NCBI GenBank assembly: GCA_031308135.1
Contig: JAHLJT010000631.1
Coordinates: forward strand, 152,207,425 to 152,271,424
Direction: 5' to 3'
DNA from: Acheta domesticus
Lineage: Eukaryota > Arthropoda > Insecta > Orthoptera > Gryllidae
Length of the DNA: 64,000 nucleotides
A program made the translations under genes and the position numbers. Below are positions 23,861 to 34,949 of this stretch, in pieces. The notes beneath the pieces were generated by a model that worked only from the letters and a program-made list of their open reading frames with translations, had not been told where the DNA came from and did no database searches. Each line of letters opens with the position of its first letter. Within the stretch, counting starts at the first letter, position 1.

Positions 23861-24089
23861 ATGCATGATAAAGAAACAATTGATACGATGGTACATACGC
23901 TTTACGAATCCAAGAAGAGACGTAAAAAATTGTTAAAATTAAAAAATTTCAACAAAGATATACAGACATTTCCAGTACATTTATCGTAATTATCAATATT
24001 TGTTATTCAAATGGTTTCACATGGTTTTAAATAAAGTTTATAGAATTGTCAATTATTTCCTAGGACAACAGAGAATTCTGACAAATAAT

Positions 24090-24185
24090 ATTCCGCGACC
24101 AGGACACGAACCGCCGAAGCTTCCCTCGGGAGACCTGTACCAATCCTCGCTGATTAACCGCTGCGACCACAATGGATGGGCATGA
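24090..24185 (-). repeat. tRNA-like SINE head
   Basis: The minus strand has GGTCGCAGCGGTTAATC (A-box-like) at 24169-24153 and GGTTCGTGTCC (B box) at 24112-24102. The spacing is compatible with a tRNA-derived internal pol III promoter. The predicted cloverleaf is poor, so a SINE or pseudogene is preferred to a tRNA gene. Confidence 0.5.
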
Positions 24186-24379
24186 AATACACTTATTAAA
24201 CAGTAATAGAGTATGGTGGTCTCATTTCTCGCATTCGAAAACGAAAATATCCAAAGTGTATAAAAAATGTCCTTTACGCGCTCAGGGAAGGTATCTCGGA
24301 ACATCATCATTCATAACAGAAAAACAAGTTCACTTTAGAGATTAGATAACTAAGATCTCCGATAAAGTCTTTGATATTC

Positions 24380-24539
24380 TATAGCACCACTATTTTTTTT
24401 TAACTTTAGCAACAGGTTTTATCCACTTTTTCGTTACCAAAACCATGCTATAAGAGTTTTTCTGGCGAAAATTCCGTGTTTTCCGGCGCATGATTACAAA
24501 ACTTTCTCTTCTTACGAAGTTTTCGTAAGACGAGAAAGT
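24380..24539 (+). mobile_element. Module element, palindromic end (ACTTTCTC subfamily)
   Basis: From a broken border TAGCACCACTA the sequence runs through AGCAACAGGTTTTATCCAC to the terminal palindrome at 24501-24539. That palindrome opens ACTTTCTCTTCTTACGAA and closes TTCGTAAGACGAGAAAGT. The left part of the element is missing. Confidence 0.75.
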
Positions 24540-24884
24540 AATAGTAATTTCGGAACCGTTAAAGATATGTAAGTTGATCGCATGCGTTCTGGTTATATTG
24601 TATTAGAATTTAACGTTAATATACTCATAATTTTACTTAAATTGGTTCATACAGATATATACTAGACAACGGTTGATTTGACATGTCATACGCTTCAGAA
24701 ATCGAATAACAGAGCTGAAAAATTGTTTAAAAGATGCAGATTGGGAAAACACAGACAATTCCTGTCTATTTATCTGCATTCATTCTATTCGTGAGTAGAA
24801 GTACTTCAAATGATTTTCAATAACATATCTGCACTCTTCAATGTTTTTTCCCGCAACATCACATTCATCAAATTAAAATTCCCC

Positions 24885-24955
24885 TCTGGGGTTCGAACTC
24901 GGCATCTTTCTTACTGAACATCTCCAACCCAAGGCGCTTTAACCAGCAACCAAAA
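24885..24955 (-). repeat. tRNA-like sequence, possible SINE head
   Basis: The minus strand carries GAGTTCGAACCCC (B box) at 24900-24888 and, about 45 bp upstream, GCTGGTTAAAGCGCC (A-box-like). It is the best B box among the three tRNA-like sequences of 23.6-25 kb. Confidence 0.45.
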
Positions 24956-24974
24956 AATAGTACATGACATTATT

Positions 24975-25577
24975 TAAAGTGATGATTTTGTACAACCGAC
25001 TTCGTCTGACGCAAAAATCTCAATCTTCATGTTTGCAGATTTTAAATACTTTTTTGCAATTTTCGGAAAATTGGGCGTATTAACGAAAATGATACCTACA
25101 TCATTCCATTAATCGTTGTTCGCTCTATTCAACAACAAAATATAATCAAAAATTTGGAGCCATTTTCTTTTAACTTTGAAAATCTCAAAATGGGCTTCAT
25201 GTAACGTACCCTCGAATACTAAAATATCGGTTTCAAATTCAAGAGGCCTTGAGACGAGTGAAAACGATCGGGGAATATCAATTTTGAAGAAAATCGGCTG
25301 AACGGTTTAGGCGCTAGCGTTGACCACAGACGAACAGACTGACAGATGGACGTTTTGCTGTCAATCGATTTTGCAGTATCAAGAAGCAACAAAAGATGGA
25401 TTTTGACTACACCACGAAATAGAGGATTTTTTTTTCTAAATTTAGCAATAGGTTTTATCCACTTGTTCGTGACCAGACCCTTGTTATAAGAGTTTTTCTG
25501 GCGAAAATTCCCCGTTTTCCAGCGCACGATTACATAACTTTCTCTTCTTACGAAGTATTCGTAAGGCAAGAAAGTAA
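24975..25577 (+). mobile_element. Module element, right half (ACTTTCTC subfamily)
   Basis: This holds parts of the last two modules. Then come the tract with ACAGACGAACAGACTGACAG, GGTTTTATCCACTTGTTCG, and the terminal palindrome ACTTTCTCTTCTTACGAA...AAGAAAGT ending at 25577. Confidence 0.75.
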
Positions 25578-25786
25578 AAAGTGGAGCCGTTTTTGACAAA
25601 CATTTTGAAAATATCCGGGGGGCTTTATGTAAAGTACTCCCAAATTTTACAGATTTTTTTCAAAATGTTACAGCTTCGACTAGAATCAGTGCGACCGGAG
25701 AATATCCATTTTGGAACAAATTGTACATATGGTATAAGCGCTAGCAGTGTTCACAGACGGACGTACATTCTGTAGCACCAATGCTT
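25578..25786 (+). mobile_element. Module element, last-module fragment
   Basis: It starts directly at the end of the previous copy with GTGGAGCCGTTTTTGAC and runs to CACAGACGGACGTACA, then reads TTCTGTAGCACCAATGC. That is a last module fused to an opposite-type border, so it is a rearranged fragment. Confidence 0.65.
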
Positions 25787-25873
25787 TTATTTGCATTGGG
25801 CCATTCACTTCGAAAGATTTTACGTAAGCCTAATTTTGACTGTACCGCTCTGCACAGTCAATTTTAATCTTAT

Positions 25874-26765
25874 CTGGTGGTGCTACAGAATGGCACAGAC
25901 TTTCCGTATTTGTGTTCTATTTCCTTGGGTCTCCGCTAGCTATTCGGAATTGCCAGATACTCTTTCTTGCTACCTGCCATTTATCACCGCCAAAAGTACA
26001 TTTTTTGTCATTTTCTTAATTTTTCAGTTTCCTGTTGGTAGAATGGAAATATTAATTTTAGAATATTAAAGAACACAAAAACCTAGTACTAAATGGCAAT
26101 TTTCTTTTAAAAAGTATGTCCTCTTTTAAAGAAAATAACGTTTTAGCGCTACTAAAAATGAGAAATTTGAAGCTCGTTTTCACAGAAAATGTTTGAGTTT
26201 TTATAATACTTTATTGGAAGGTATTTCAAACACTTACACTCACAAATATAATAATCATTACAAATTGGTAATGTGTATATAAAAGATGCGAGAGATCTTT
26301 CAAAAAAATTACATTTATAAAATATTTGAAAAAACAAAAAAAAACTCAAAATAAACTTTACGTCATATTAAAGACTGTAATTAACACTATCCGTTACAAA
26401 AGTTTCAAAAAAAATATTGCAGCCATATATGAGAAAATGGCGTTTGAGCGTTTCTGAAAATACGGAATATTGAGTTACTTTTGACGGAAAACGGTTGTGT
26501 TTTCGAGAAACGTTACTTAACATTATTTAAAGCATATGTACTCGTAAATATAATAATGTGAAAAATCGCCGCTAATGTAAATATTAACGACGTGAGAGAC
26601 AAGTAAAATAATACGTTTTTGCAATTTTTGAAAAAAAAAAACAAAGAATAGAGCAATAAGGCGTTTTTATCATCTCCTAAAATACATTACTACCAATAGT
26701 TTAAATAAAAAACTTAGTGCCATTTTAGAGAAAATCTTGTTTTTGTATTTTTTTAGCACCACAAG
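25874..26765 (+). mobile_element. Module element, short copy with borders at both ends
   Basis: It opens CTGGTGGTGCTACAGAATGG, carries modules 1 and 2 and the start of 3, then jumps to TTTAGCACCACAAG. Both ends are thus versions of the same border in inverted orientation. It is an internal-deletion derivative, or a copy re-ended by recombination. Confidence 0.7.
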
Positions 26766-26904
26766 TTATATATTAGATTTGTTTCTTGTATACTTAATCA
26801 ATTGTTTTCACTTTGTTTCATTTTAAGTTCTAAAGTTAATGAACACAATCTCTTAATATTGCACCAAGATGAAATATTATGAAACCTAAAACATTGAAAT
26901 ATTT

Positions 26905-26995
26905 ATAACTAGCGGAACCCGGCAGACATTGTTCTGCCCTTTATCTCTCTCTCTCCACCTCCCCGTCTCTCTCTCCTTCTCTCTGTTTTCTTAGT
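26905..26995 (+). repeat. RTE-like repeat border and CT-rich tract
   Basis: AACTAGCGGAACCCGGCAGA with CATTGTTCTGCC resembles the border sequence of a repeat common in arthropod genomes (ACTAGCTGACCCGGC type, usually associated with RTE elements). A (TC)n tract follows at 26944-26991. The class is remembered from other genomes, not tested here. Confidence 0.4.
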
Positions 26996-27194
26996 AGGGA
27001 GTTTTTTGTTCTAGCATAAGAGCAACAGGTTAGTCAAATTATGAATTTATGGTATCGATTTGAAGTAAGAGATCTGAAATGAAAGAAAACCATTGTAAAG
27101 ATTGTTACTACTGCTTGTATTAAAATAAAACTTTAACTTAACCTTTTCTAAAACATCACTAATTTCATATGTATTACATCATCTGATATTGTAA

Positions 27195-27765
27195 TGCCTC
27201 CAAGTTTTGAGATTTTGAAAAAGATTCTTCAAAATTTGGGGGTACTTTACATGACCCCCTCCCCGATATTTTCAAACTTTTGTCAAAAACGGCTCCAAAT
27301 TTTTTTTGAATTTCTTGTATGAATAGAGTAAAATACACTTATCAACATGGCATAGGTCCGATATTCACGGATTACTCTGAATTTTCGAAAATTTTGAAAA
27401 TTTGAATTTTTTTCGGTGTCTTTCTCCAACTACAAAATTGAAGATAGAGATTTTTCCTTCAAATAAAATGTATTCCCTAAAGTAAGATCTTTGTTTAAGG
27501 TCATATACATTGTTTCGAAAATTTTAGTAGTTTTCGCGCAATATTGCGTGGAATATGTGCAATTTAAAAAAAATAAAAAAACATGATTGTCTCAAAAATG
27601 GCTCTAATTTTTTCTTTAAACCTTTGGTGAAGATAATGCTAAATATATTCTATCAGATAACAAAAACGTCATACTAGTCTACACGTTGGTTTTTTGAAAG
27701 AGTACAAAAATGTAATTTGTTTTATTTGTCTCTCTCGCCGTCAAAATCTACATTATAGATGTGTT
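27195..27765 (-). mobile_element. Module element (reverse), first part of an interrupted copy
   Basis: In reverse orientation it carries the last module (TTCAAAATTTGGGGGTACTTT), module 3 and part of module 2, then stops at about 27765 inside the sequence CGTTAATATTTACATTAGCGG of other copies. The continuation is at 28640-29035. Confidence 0.75.
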
Positions 27766-28640
27766 TGATTTTTAATACGTTTCTTTACACATAAGCTTCA
27801 AAGTATCTCCCATGACAGTTTTTGAAATATCCATAATTGGTCCATAATAAAGGAACAAAATTGACAGATTTTCTGAAATGTTCGAACAAAATTTTCTCAA
27901 ACACTATTGAAAATTTTTCGCCGAAATTCTCAACAATGGCAAAGAGTTGAATTTTCTCCCAGATTCCAGAAGCTTGATTTCGGCCGCGATATTTGGGGCC
28001 CGAAAATCAAAATAATGCTGAAAAATGTAGGTGTTGTTTAATCACACACATAATGAAAAGTATGCATTGCACTGAAACGAAAAGTAAACCATCGCGTCAA
28101 TTGAAAAGTTTTCTAAATATTTTGTTCTATAACTTTTTCTCGAATTATTGTAAGGATTCCCGCAAAAGATTTTTTCCGCCTGTTGTATTCGATCAAAGAG
28201 GGACAGTGAATTTGAATTTGAATTGGTTACCATGACAAGAAAGTTGTTATTAAACAATGTGTGTTTATTTCTCGATTCAAAAAATGAACACGATAGAAGA
28301 TTTATCACTGAAATTTAGAATGAATATTAAGTATATGTGGGTGTATCATTCAAAATACATATAAGTGTTGTGGATTTAGGGTCATCGTAGGGTATTACTT
28401 ATGTTGTAAGTTTATTTCATGTGTATTTTTCGAATAATTTTATTACTGAAATCCTTCACTTGCTGTTTGTGCTGAAAGATCACTAACAATTTCGTAATTA
28501 TGTGGCAATTTTACGTAAAATTTGACAATGAATGATAAAACTATAATTTGCATTTATATTTTTTTAATCGCTTGTAGTTAAAATATTTTGTTCAGTCATG
28601 GTATTGCTTTCCCTGTTTCAAAGTATTTTAAGTAATGTTA
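27766..28640. other. Insertion-like segment inside a module element
   Basis: This stretch of about 870 bp separates two consecutive parts of one reversed module-element copy and has no counterpart in other copies. It is AT-rich, without evident inverted ends or a coding frame, so the type of inserted DNA is unknown. Confidence 0.4.
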
Positions 28641-29035
28641 ATTTGTGGTAATATTTACATTAGAGGCGACTTGTTCACACTATTGTATTTACGAGTACAT
28701 TTGCTTTAAATTATGTCTAGTAAATTTCCCCGAGAACTCACTTTCCTGTAAAAACTAGCTCCAACTAGCTAAAAATTGTTCCAAATTTTTTCTTCAAACT
28801 TTTTGAACGGATGGTACTCATTGCACTCTTTAATATGACGTAAAATTAAATTTGGGGTATTATTTGGTTTTATTGCTATTGTTATAAATTAATGTTCTTC
28901 AAATGAAGTGTTCCGAAGGCTCAAACATGTTCTGTGAAAAAGAGCTTCATGTTTCGCATTTTTAGTAGCGCTTAAACACCATTTTCTTAAAAACGGCTAA
29001 AAGTTTTTCCAAGAAAATTGCCATTTAGGAAGACA
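28640..29035 (-). mobile_element. Module element (reverse), second part of an interrupted copy
   Basis: It resumes at AATATTTACATTAGAGGCGA, carries the remainder of module 2 and module 1 (TTTTTAGTAGCGCTTAAAC), and ends abruptly at GAAAATTGCCATTTAGGAAG against GC-rich DNA. The CTAG border is absent. Confidence 0.7.
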
Positions 29036-29059
29036 GAGTTCATCACACCCTTTTTTTTG

Positions 29060-29339
29060 AGACCGTCCTCAGGTGGCAGGTAAGCGAACGCCCTTTCGCC
29101 CTGGCCTGTGGTGTTGGTGGCCGCACAAAGGGGGCGGCGGCGGCGGCTGTGGCGGCGGCTTTGGCGGCGGCTGTGGCGGCGGCGGCGGCGGCTACGGCAG
29201 CGCGGGGTACCCCGGCGGCAGGGATACCTCAGCCACGTTGACGCGGGCGAATGTGACCGCCAACAGCTTCTTATGTGAATCTGCTAAGTTCGGGCACTGC
29301 TGGCGAGTGGCATCCACGCGACCATCCGTTACCATATAA
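29060..29339 (+). CDS. Possible glycine-rich exon
   Basis: A pyrimidine tract ending CCGTCCTCAG (an acceptor-like site) precedes a GC-rich open frame of about 90 codons that runs to a TAA at 29337-29339. It contains GGGFGGGCGGGGGGYGSAGY and no ATG before the glycine block, so if real it is an internal or terminal exon. Glycine-rich blocks of this kind occur in insect structural proteins and in RNA-binding proteins. The run is made of GGC repeats, so a trinucleotide expansion in non-coding DNA is a serious alternative. A second GC-rich patch with GGCGCGGGCGC runs follows at 29820-29895. Confidence 0.25.
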
Positions 29340-29900
29340 CTCCGCCAGACTTGAAGTGTGGAGAGCGTAACATTATTGCTTGCTCCACTACAAGAGATGA
29401 TAAAATCAAGCGCAAGTCTACTTCGCGATATGCGGCAGATGCCGCGCTCCCCTTCAAGAGCCGGAGATGCCGTTTTGACGTTAACTCGTCAGTAAAATCT
29501 CGGAATCTGTTTCTTGCCTACAGATACGCTCACCACCAAACTTCTGTCTCCCACCATCCCCCTGTGAGGTTATTCTCTGATGCGTTATTTTAAACGAAAG
29601 GTGTGGGAGTGAGACCTCGCTTTGGCCAATCGGCGCATGCCCTGTTGGAAATAACAAATGGGGTGTGATAATTTCAAGAATAAGTTTCCCGTGATGTATT
29701 TCTGGGAAGCGCAAATCTGCAACGTCCGGCCCCAGCTGCGCTAAGAGGCGTAATCCGTCGATGGGCGCTACCCTTTTGAAACTAGTGAAAGGTCTTAGAC
29801 GGTGACAAAGAAATCTTTAGTGGGCGCGGGCGCAGGGACGGCGCGGGCGCGGTCGCGGGCGCCGGTGGCGGTAGCGGCAAAGGGCGGCTCTTCCACGGGC
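29340..29900. other. GC-rich unassigned segment
   Basis: The base composition and CpG content resemble the CpG islands elsewhere in the window. The frames here are short. It ends where the hAT remnant begins, so this may be host DNA flanking the insertion. Confidence 0.3.
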
Positions 29901-29904
29901 TCAA

Positions 29905-31250
29905 TCACGTATACACGTTTTATATGATGGGAATCGATGTACTGTTACACATGAAATCGCAACTCACAAGCGTGTTGCGGTTTGTTTCAAAGAATGGCGT
30001 TCAAAAAAGATTCTTGCATTTCACTGACTGCAGCAAAGACAGATCCGCGTCTAGATTATTAGAACACGCAAGAGGCGTTATTAGCACATACAAGTGCGAC
30101 ACAAAAGTAATAGCACAAACGTATGACGGCGCAGCAGTTATGGCAGGGGAACATGCTGAACTTCAGGCCAATTTAAAGATGATTTGTAAAGAAGCAATAT
30201 TTGTGCATTGTTATGCCCACAAATTAGGACAATCTGCTAGCTGTATTAAAGAAGTGCGAATAATTTTCGCCTCTTTATCAGGATTAGGGTCATTCTTTTC
30301 TAAATCTACTAGGTGGATTAAAGCTTTAGACACTGTTCTAAAAAGCGATTGCCATCATCTGCACCAACACGTTGGAATTTCACCAGCAGGCTTGTACTGA
30401 CTGTGAAAAATCATACCAGTGATCTGCAGGAATTATTTGCTTCAGTAACAGAAAATTCAAGTGACTGGGACGCAAAAACTCTGTGCTCTGCTCGTGGTCA
30501 TTTTAATCTTTTGAAAGACTTTGGCTTTAACTTTTTCTTAACTTTGTTTTCATGTATTTTTCCTCATTCTGATTCATTATTTAAAATTTTACAAAATAAG
30601 TCCAATGATATTTTGTACTGCATGAAAAAATAGAAGATTTTGGGACATATCTGAAGCAGTTTTGAGACACTTTCGAATGCTTTTGGGAAGGTTGCAACAG
30701 AGAAAGAAGCGAATTTCAGTGCATCAAGCGAGCCAGAGAAGAAAGTACAGAGAATGAAAGGAATGTGTACAAGAGATTGTTTATAGAAGTTATAGACAAC
30801 TTAATATGTCATGCATCTGATAGGTTTTCTGATACTTCTAAACTGAAATTCCTAAGCCTTCTTAACCCAGATCTCTATTTAAGTTATCAGTCGTCATTCA
30901 CCAGTGTCTAATGGATGATTATGGAAGGCATTTTGACTCTGCGCGATTGAAAAGTGAGCTCACGGCCATTTATTTTGATAATGAGTTCCACAAGAGTGTC
31001 AGTAAATTAAATGATTATATCAAGCACCATGAACTCGCAGATGTCTTTGCCCAAACCTACATACTGACTGCTTTGATTCTCACTGTACCTGCTACAAGTG
31101 CGTCGGCGGAGAGGTCATTTTCCGCTCTCCGGAGAGTAAAAAAACTATCTTAGAAATTCACAGAGTAATGAAAGGCTTTCTCGTTTGTTTTTACTGAATA
31201 TCGAGTCAGCTTTTAGACACGATGATGACAAAGCCATCGTTTTTTTATGA
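29905..31250 (+). pseudogene. hAT-family transposase remnant (ZMYM1/ZBED-like)
   Basis: Three frames follow each other. At 29924-30400 it reads VIAQTYDGAAVMAG and AIFVHCYAHKLG, the conserved central part of hAT transposases. At 30349-30633 it continues in another frame with PTRWNFTSRLVLTV and a leucine/phenylalanine-rich helical region. At 30911-31170 it ends with the hAT C-terminal dimerisation motif, VPATSASAERSFSALRRVK, then after a frameshift YLRNSQSNERLSRLFLLNIE. The N-terminal zinc finger and first catalytic aspartate region are missing. At least three frameshifts or stops make it dead. The terminal repeats of the element were not found. Confidence 0.85.
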
Positions 31251-31319
31251 TGTCATTGATGTATATGTCCGTAAACCAAGAAGAATTACACTTAATTTTA
31301 AAATGTAATTGTTTCAAAA

Positions 31320-32705
31320 TAAAAGTTAATATATTATAGTATCACTTTGATTTTTCCTTATGAAACCTTCCAATATGACTCCTTTATATTTAGAAACGTG
31401 AAAAAAGGTATATAAGGAAGCAAAATGCTCCTGCGTCATTATTCAGGGATATTTTGTTTGTTGAGTTGATTAAATTTGAGATTTATACAGTATGCTTGGA
31501 ATTTCTCACCTAATGTAAAGACGTTCTTGTGGGAAAGTGTATCAAGTAATAAGGAATAGTAAAGCACCTACTCTTTAGTGAGAAAATTAGCATTGAGGTT
31601 TCCAGATTATCCTGTTAGTAGGACTGACTGCAGTGTGATGGCTATGTACCGGTCGAATTTTTCTAGTGCAACACACGAGGGAAGATCTATGTTCATCTGA
31701 TAAACATTTTTTTACCAAAACAGATCATTATAGATTCCGTATGAAACATCTCTCCAGAATGTAATCTCGTTCTATTCTCTTAATAGATAAATGTTTCTGT
31801 GTATTTCTTGTGTCGCTTATCGACGAGTAAAACTAACTAAAACATTTCCAAGTACTGAAAGAAAGATATTTATTTTCTGATAACAATACTGAGAATAAAA
31901 ATACTTTTATCAAGAAATGTCCCATGAAAAGTTCCATTAACAAGGTACTTTTAATTAAATAGTTCCTCGAACCATCCGTGAACGACGTAGGTTGAATACA
32001 AATTATTCCGCTTCCCCCCTTAAAAAATCCACGCTACGCCCCTTGTATATATGTTTATGTTAAAAATTGTATGCTTTAGCTTCATATACTGATGGTTTTG
32101 ATATTGATACTTAACGAAGGATCTTTCTTAAACTTAGTAGAAGTTAAAATTGTACTTCTCGGCATAAACAGACAATACTTGTTGCCTCCTTCTACAGCTG
32201 CATTACTTGTTTATTCATGATATATTAGCTTAGAAAAGCATTTGTCATATAGTCGAGCTTCATATATTTTAACACCTGAAAGAAATAGCGTTAAATTACA
32301 AAGATCCTTCAATTTAATCGTAACTTTTGTAGTTCTCTAGTATTGGTTCTCTATCTGCGCATTCAACATGCATGAACCTTCTGTAAGTAACAATACACTA
32401 TCACAGTCGTCTGTTACATTGACTTGTAGTGAGTGTGGGCAGATTGTCACCTCGTCCATTTCTGTAACAAATGTTTGAAACTCTTCCATCCCAATAATGC
32501 ATGTTGCTTAAAAATGGCATGGCAAAATGGCAAACGACATGGCAAAACAAGAGGTATAAATACTGTTCATCCTGCCAAAAGGAAACACAAAGCCTGGCCG
32601 ATACCCCCTCTTCTTCCTCACCGGAGTCATGAGCAACTTTGTTATTCGAAATCCTTGTAGTCCACATGCATCTAATTTTGCAACATCTGAGCTATCGTTG
32701 AATTT
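31320..32705. other. Unassigned AT-rich sequence
   Basis: No recognised feature. The paired overlapping frames around 32401-32667 have no recognisable domain. Confidence 0.4.
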
Positions 32706-32709
32706 TCAA

Positions 32710-34332
32710 CTAGTGGTGCTACAGAATGGCACAGATTTTCCCGTATTAGTTTTCAATCTCCTTGGGACTTCGCTAGCTATTCACAATTGCCACATACTCT
32801 TTCTTGCCAGCTGCCATCTATCACCGCCAAAAGCACATTTTTTGTCATTTTCTTAATTTTTCGGTTTCTTATTGGTTACACGGAAATATTAATTTTACAA
32901 TATTAAAGAACACAAAAACCTAGGCGTAAATGGCAATTTTCTTCCAAAAAGTATGTGCCGTTTTAAAGAAAATTGGGTTTTAGCGCTACTAAAAATGCAA
33001 AATTTGAAGCTCGTTTTTACAGAAACTTTTTTTGTTTTCAAAATAATTTATTTGAAGTTATTTAAAGCACTTACACTCACAAATATAATAATGATTACAA
33101 ATTGCTCGTAATGTGCATATTGAAGATGTGAGAGATCTTTCAAAAACATTACAATTATGTAATTTTTGAAAAAACAAAAAAATAACTGAAAATAAACTTT
33201 ACGCTATACTAAAGAGTGTAATTAGCACTATGCGTTACAAAAGTTTGAAGAAAAAATTGCAGCCATATATGAGAAAATGGCGTTTGAGAGTTTCTGAAAA
33301 TGCGAAATTTTGAGCTACTTTTCACAGAAAACGGTTGTGTTTTCCAGATACTTTACTTGACATTATTTAAAGCACATGTACTCATAAATATAATAATGTG
33401 AACAATTCACCGCTAGTGTAAATATTAACGACGTGAGAGACAAGTCAAAAAAATTACATTTTTACAATTTTTGAAAGAATAAAAGAATACAGCATTATGG
33501 CGTTTATGTCATCTCATAGGGTACATTTAGCACTATCCCTACTAAAAGTTTAAAGAAAACACTTGGGGCTGTTTTTGAGAAAAACTAGTTTTTGTATTTT
33601 TTAAAATTGCACATATTGCACGCAATATTGCACGAAAACTACTACATTTTTCAAAACAATGTACATGACCTTAAAGAAAGTACTCACTATGAAGAAAAAC
33701 TTTATTTGAAGGAAAAATCTCTATCTTCAATTTTGTAGTTGGAGAAAGACATCGAAAACAATTCAAATTTTCAAAATTTTCGAAAATTCAGTTATCTGTG
33801 AATATCGGACCTATGCCTTGTTGGTAAGTGTATTTTACTCTATTCATACAAGAAATTCAAAGAAATAATTTGGAGCCGTTTTTGAGAAAAGTTTGAAAAT
33901 GTCGGGGGGGGGGGGCTTCATGTAAAGCACCCCCAAATTTTGAAGAATCTTTTTCAAAATCTCAAAGCTTCGACTAGAACCAGATCGACCGGGGAATATC
34001 CATTTTGGAAGAAATCGTACGTATGGTGTAGGCGCTAGCAGAGTTCACAGACGGAGAGACGGACAGACGGACAGACGGAGCGACGGACCGACGGACCGAC
34101 GTTTTCCTTTCAATTGGTTTTTCGATATCAAGGCCCACAAAAGAGGGTTTTCTGGCTATACCGCGTGTTAGGGGATTTTTTCTCTTAATTTAGCAACTGG
34201 TTTTATCCACTTTTTCGTTATCACGGCCCGGCAATGATTTTTTTCCGCCGAAAATTGGCCATTTTTTCGCGCAGCATTACATAACTATACTACGTATATC
34301 ACTCCGTGTATACGTACGTATACGGAAAAATA
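32710..34332 (+). mobile_element. Module element, best full-length copy (reference orientation)
   Basis: It starts CTAGTGGTGCTACAG, then GAATGGCACAG. After about 250 bp of unique 5' sequence come diverged direct modules, each preceded by AAGAAAA...TT(T)G(G/C)AGCC and then GAGAAAA. The GCC (GCT in one) landmark falls at 32957, 33262, 33568 and 33875, a period of 305-307 bp. The last module has a poly-G run at 33906-33914. It is followed by a tract of GACGGACCGACGGAC repeats (34050-34105), TTGGTTTTTCGATATCAAGG, GTTTTATCCACTTTTTCG, and a terminal palindrome around GTATACGTACGTATACGG. No protein is encoded. Modules differ from each other more than the same module differs between copies, so the modular structure predates the spread of the family. 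Confidence 0.88.
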
Positions 34333-34348
34333 AAAAGTATATAACTTC

Positions 34349-34945
34349 ATGAGTTTGATGGTGAATAAGATGGAAGAGCTTATTAGTTCTAATGAGAAGA
34401 CAGTATTGAGCATTAATTCGCTGTCTGATAAAATTCAAAAACTAGAAGCATTGCCATCTAGAGTTCAAAAGCTAGAATTATTACCAACTAATATAGATAC
34501 GGTAAAGTCTGAAGTGAAGAAACTTCCTGACAGTAAGGCGAGTTTTGAGAAACGTTGTGATGTTATACAGTGCGATCTAGAGGTCTTAAAGAGTTGGGTT
34601 GAAGCTTTGACATTGCATTCTACTACGACGTCTGTGAACACTGAGGGCATGGGTCGTGCTGAGCGCAATTCCCAATTGGTTATTCTGGGTAGGATGCTTG
34701 AAACACGTGAAACTGTTGCTGATCTGAGTATTCTTGTCTTGATTGGTTGTGTTCTGGGCTTAACGTTCAGTTCTCACGATGTTCACCCGATTCACCGCTC
34801 AAAGTCAAAAGGTAACTCAATTAGTGTGAAATTTATCTCAACTATTATTCGTGATAAATGGATTACTTCTGAATTACTTCTGATACTGATTAAGAGAAAC
34901 TGTCCCAATAGGCAATCGGACAGTAATCAGAAAAAAAAAATCTAG
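34349..34945 (+). pseudogene. LINE ORF1-like protein fragment
   Basis: A 198-codon open frame. The first 90 residues form a coiled coil with heptad leucines and lysines (SINSLSDKIQKLEALP and similar). The second part reads RAERNSQLVILG, then DVHPIHRSKSKG and NSISVKFISTIIRDKWI. This matches the layout of ORF1 proteins of CR1/jockey-type LINEs, where a coiled coil precedes an RNA-binding domain with an R-x-G ... P-hh-V-K-F segment. The C-terminus is probably degraded (NQKKKI, then stop). It lies in the same orientation as the ORF2 remnant at 37.5-40.4 kb and could be from the same insertion, but 2.5 kb of unrelated DNA separates them. Confidence 0.65.
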
Positions 34946-34949
34946 TTAG

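Noticed and set aside
32401..32667. Overlapping 75-88-codon frames on both strands
   Set aside because: No motif, no splice or promoter context, not repeated elsewhere.
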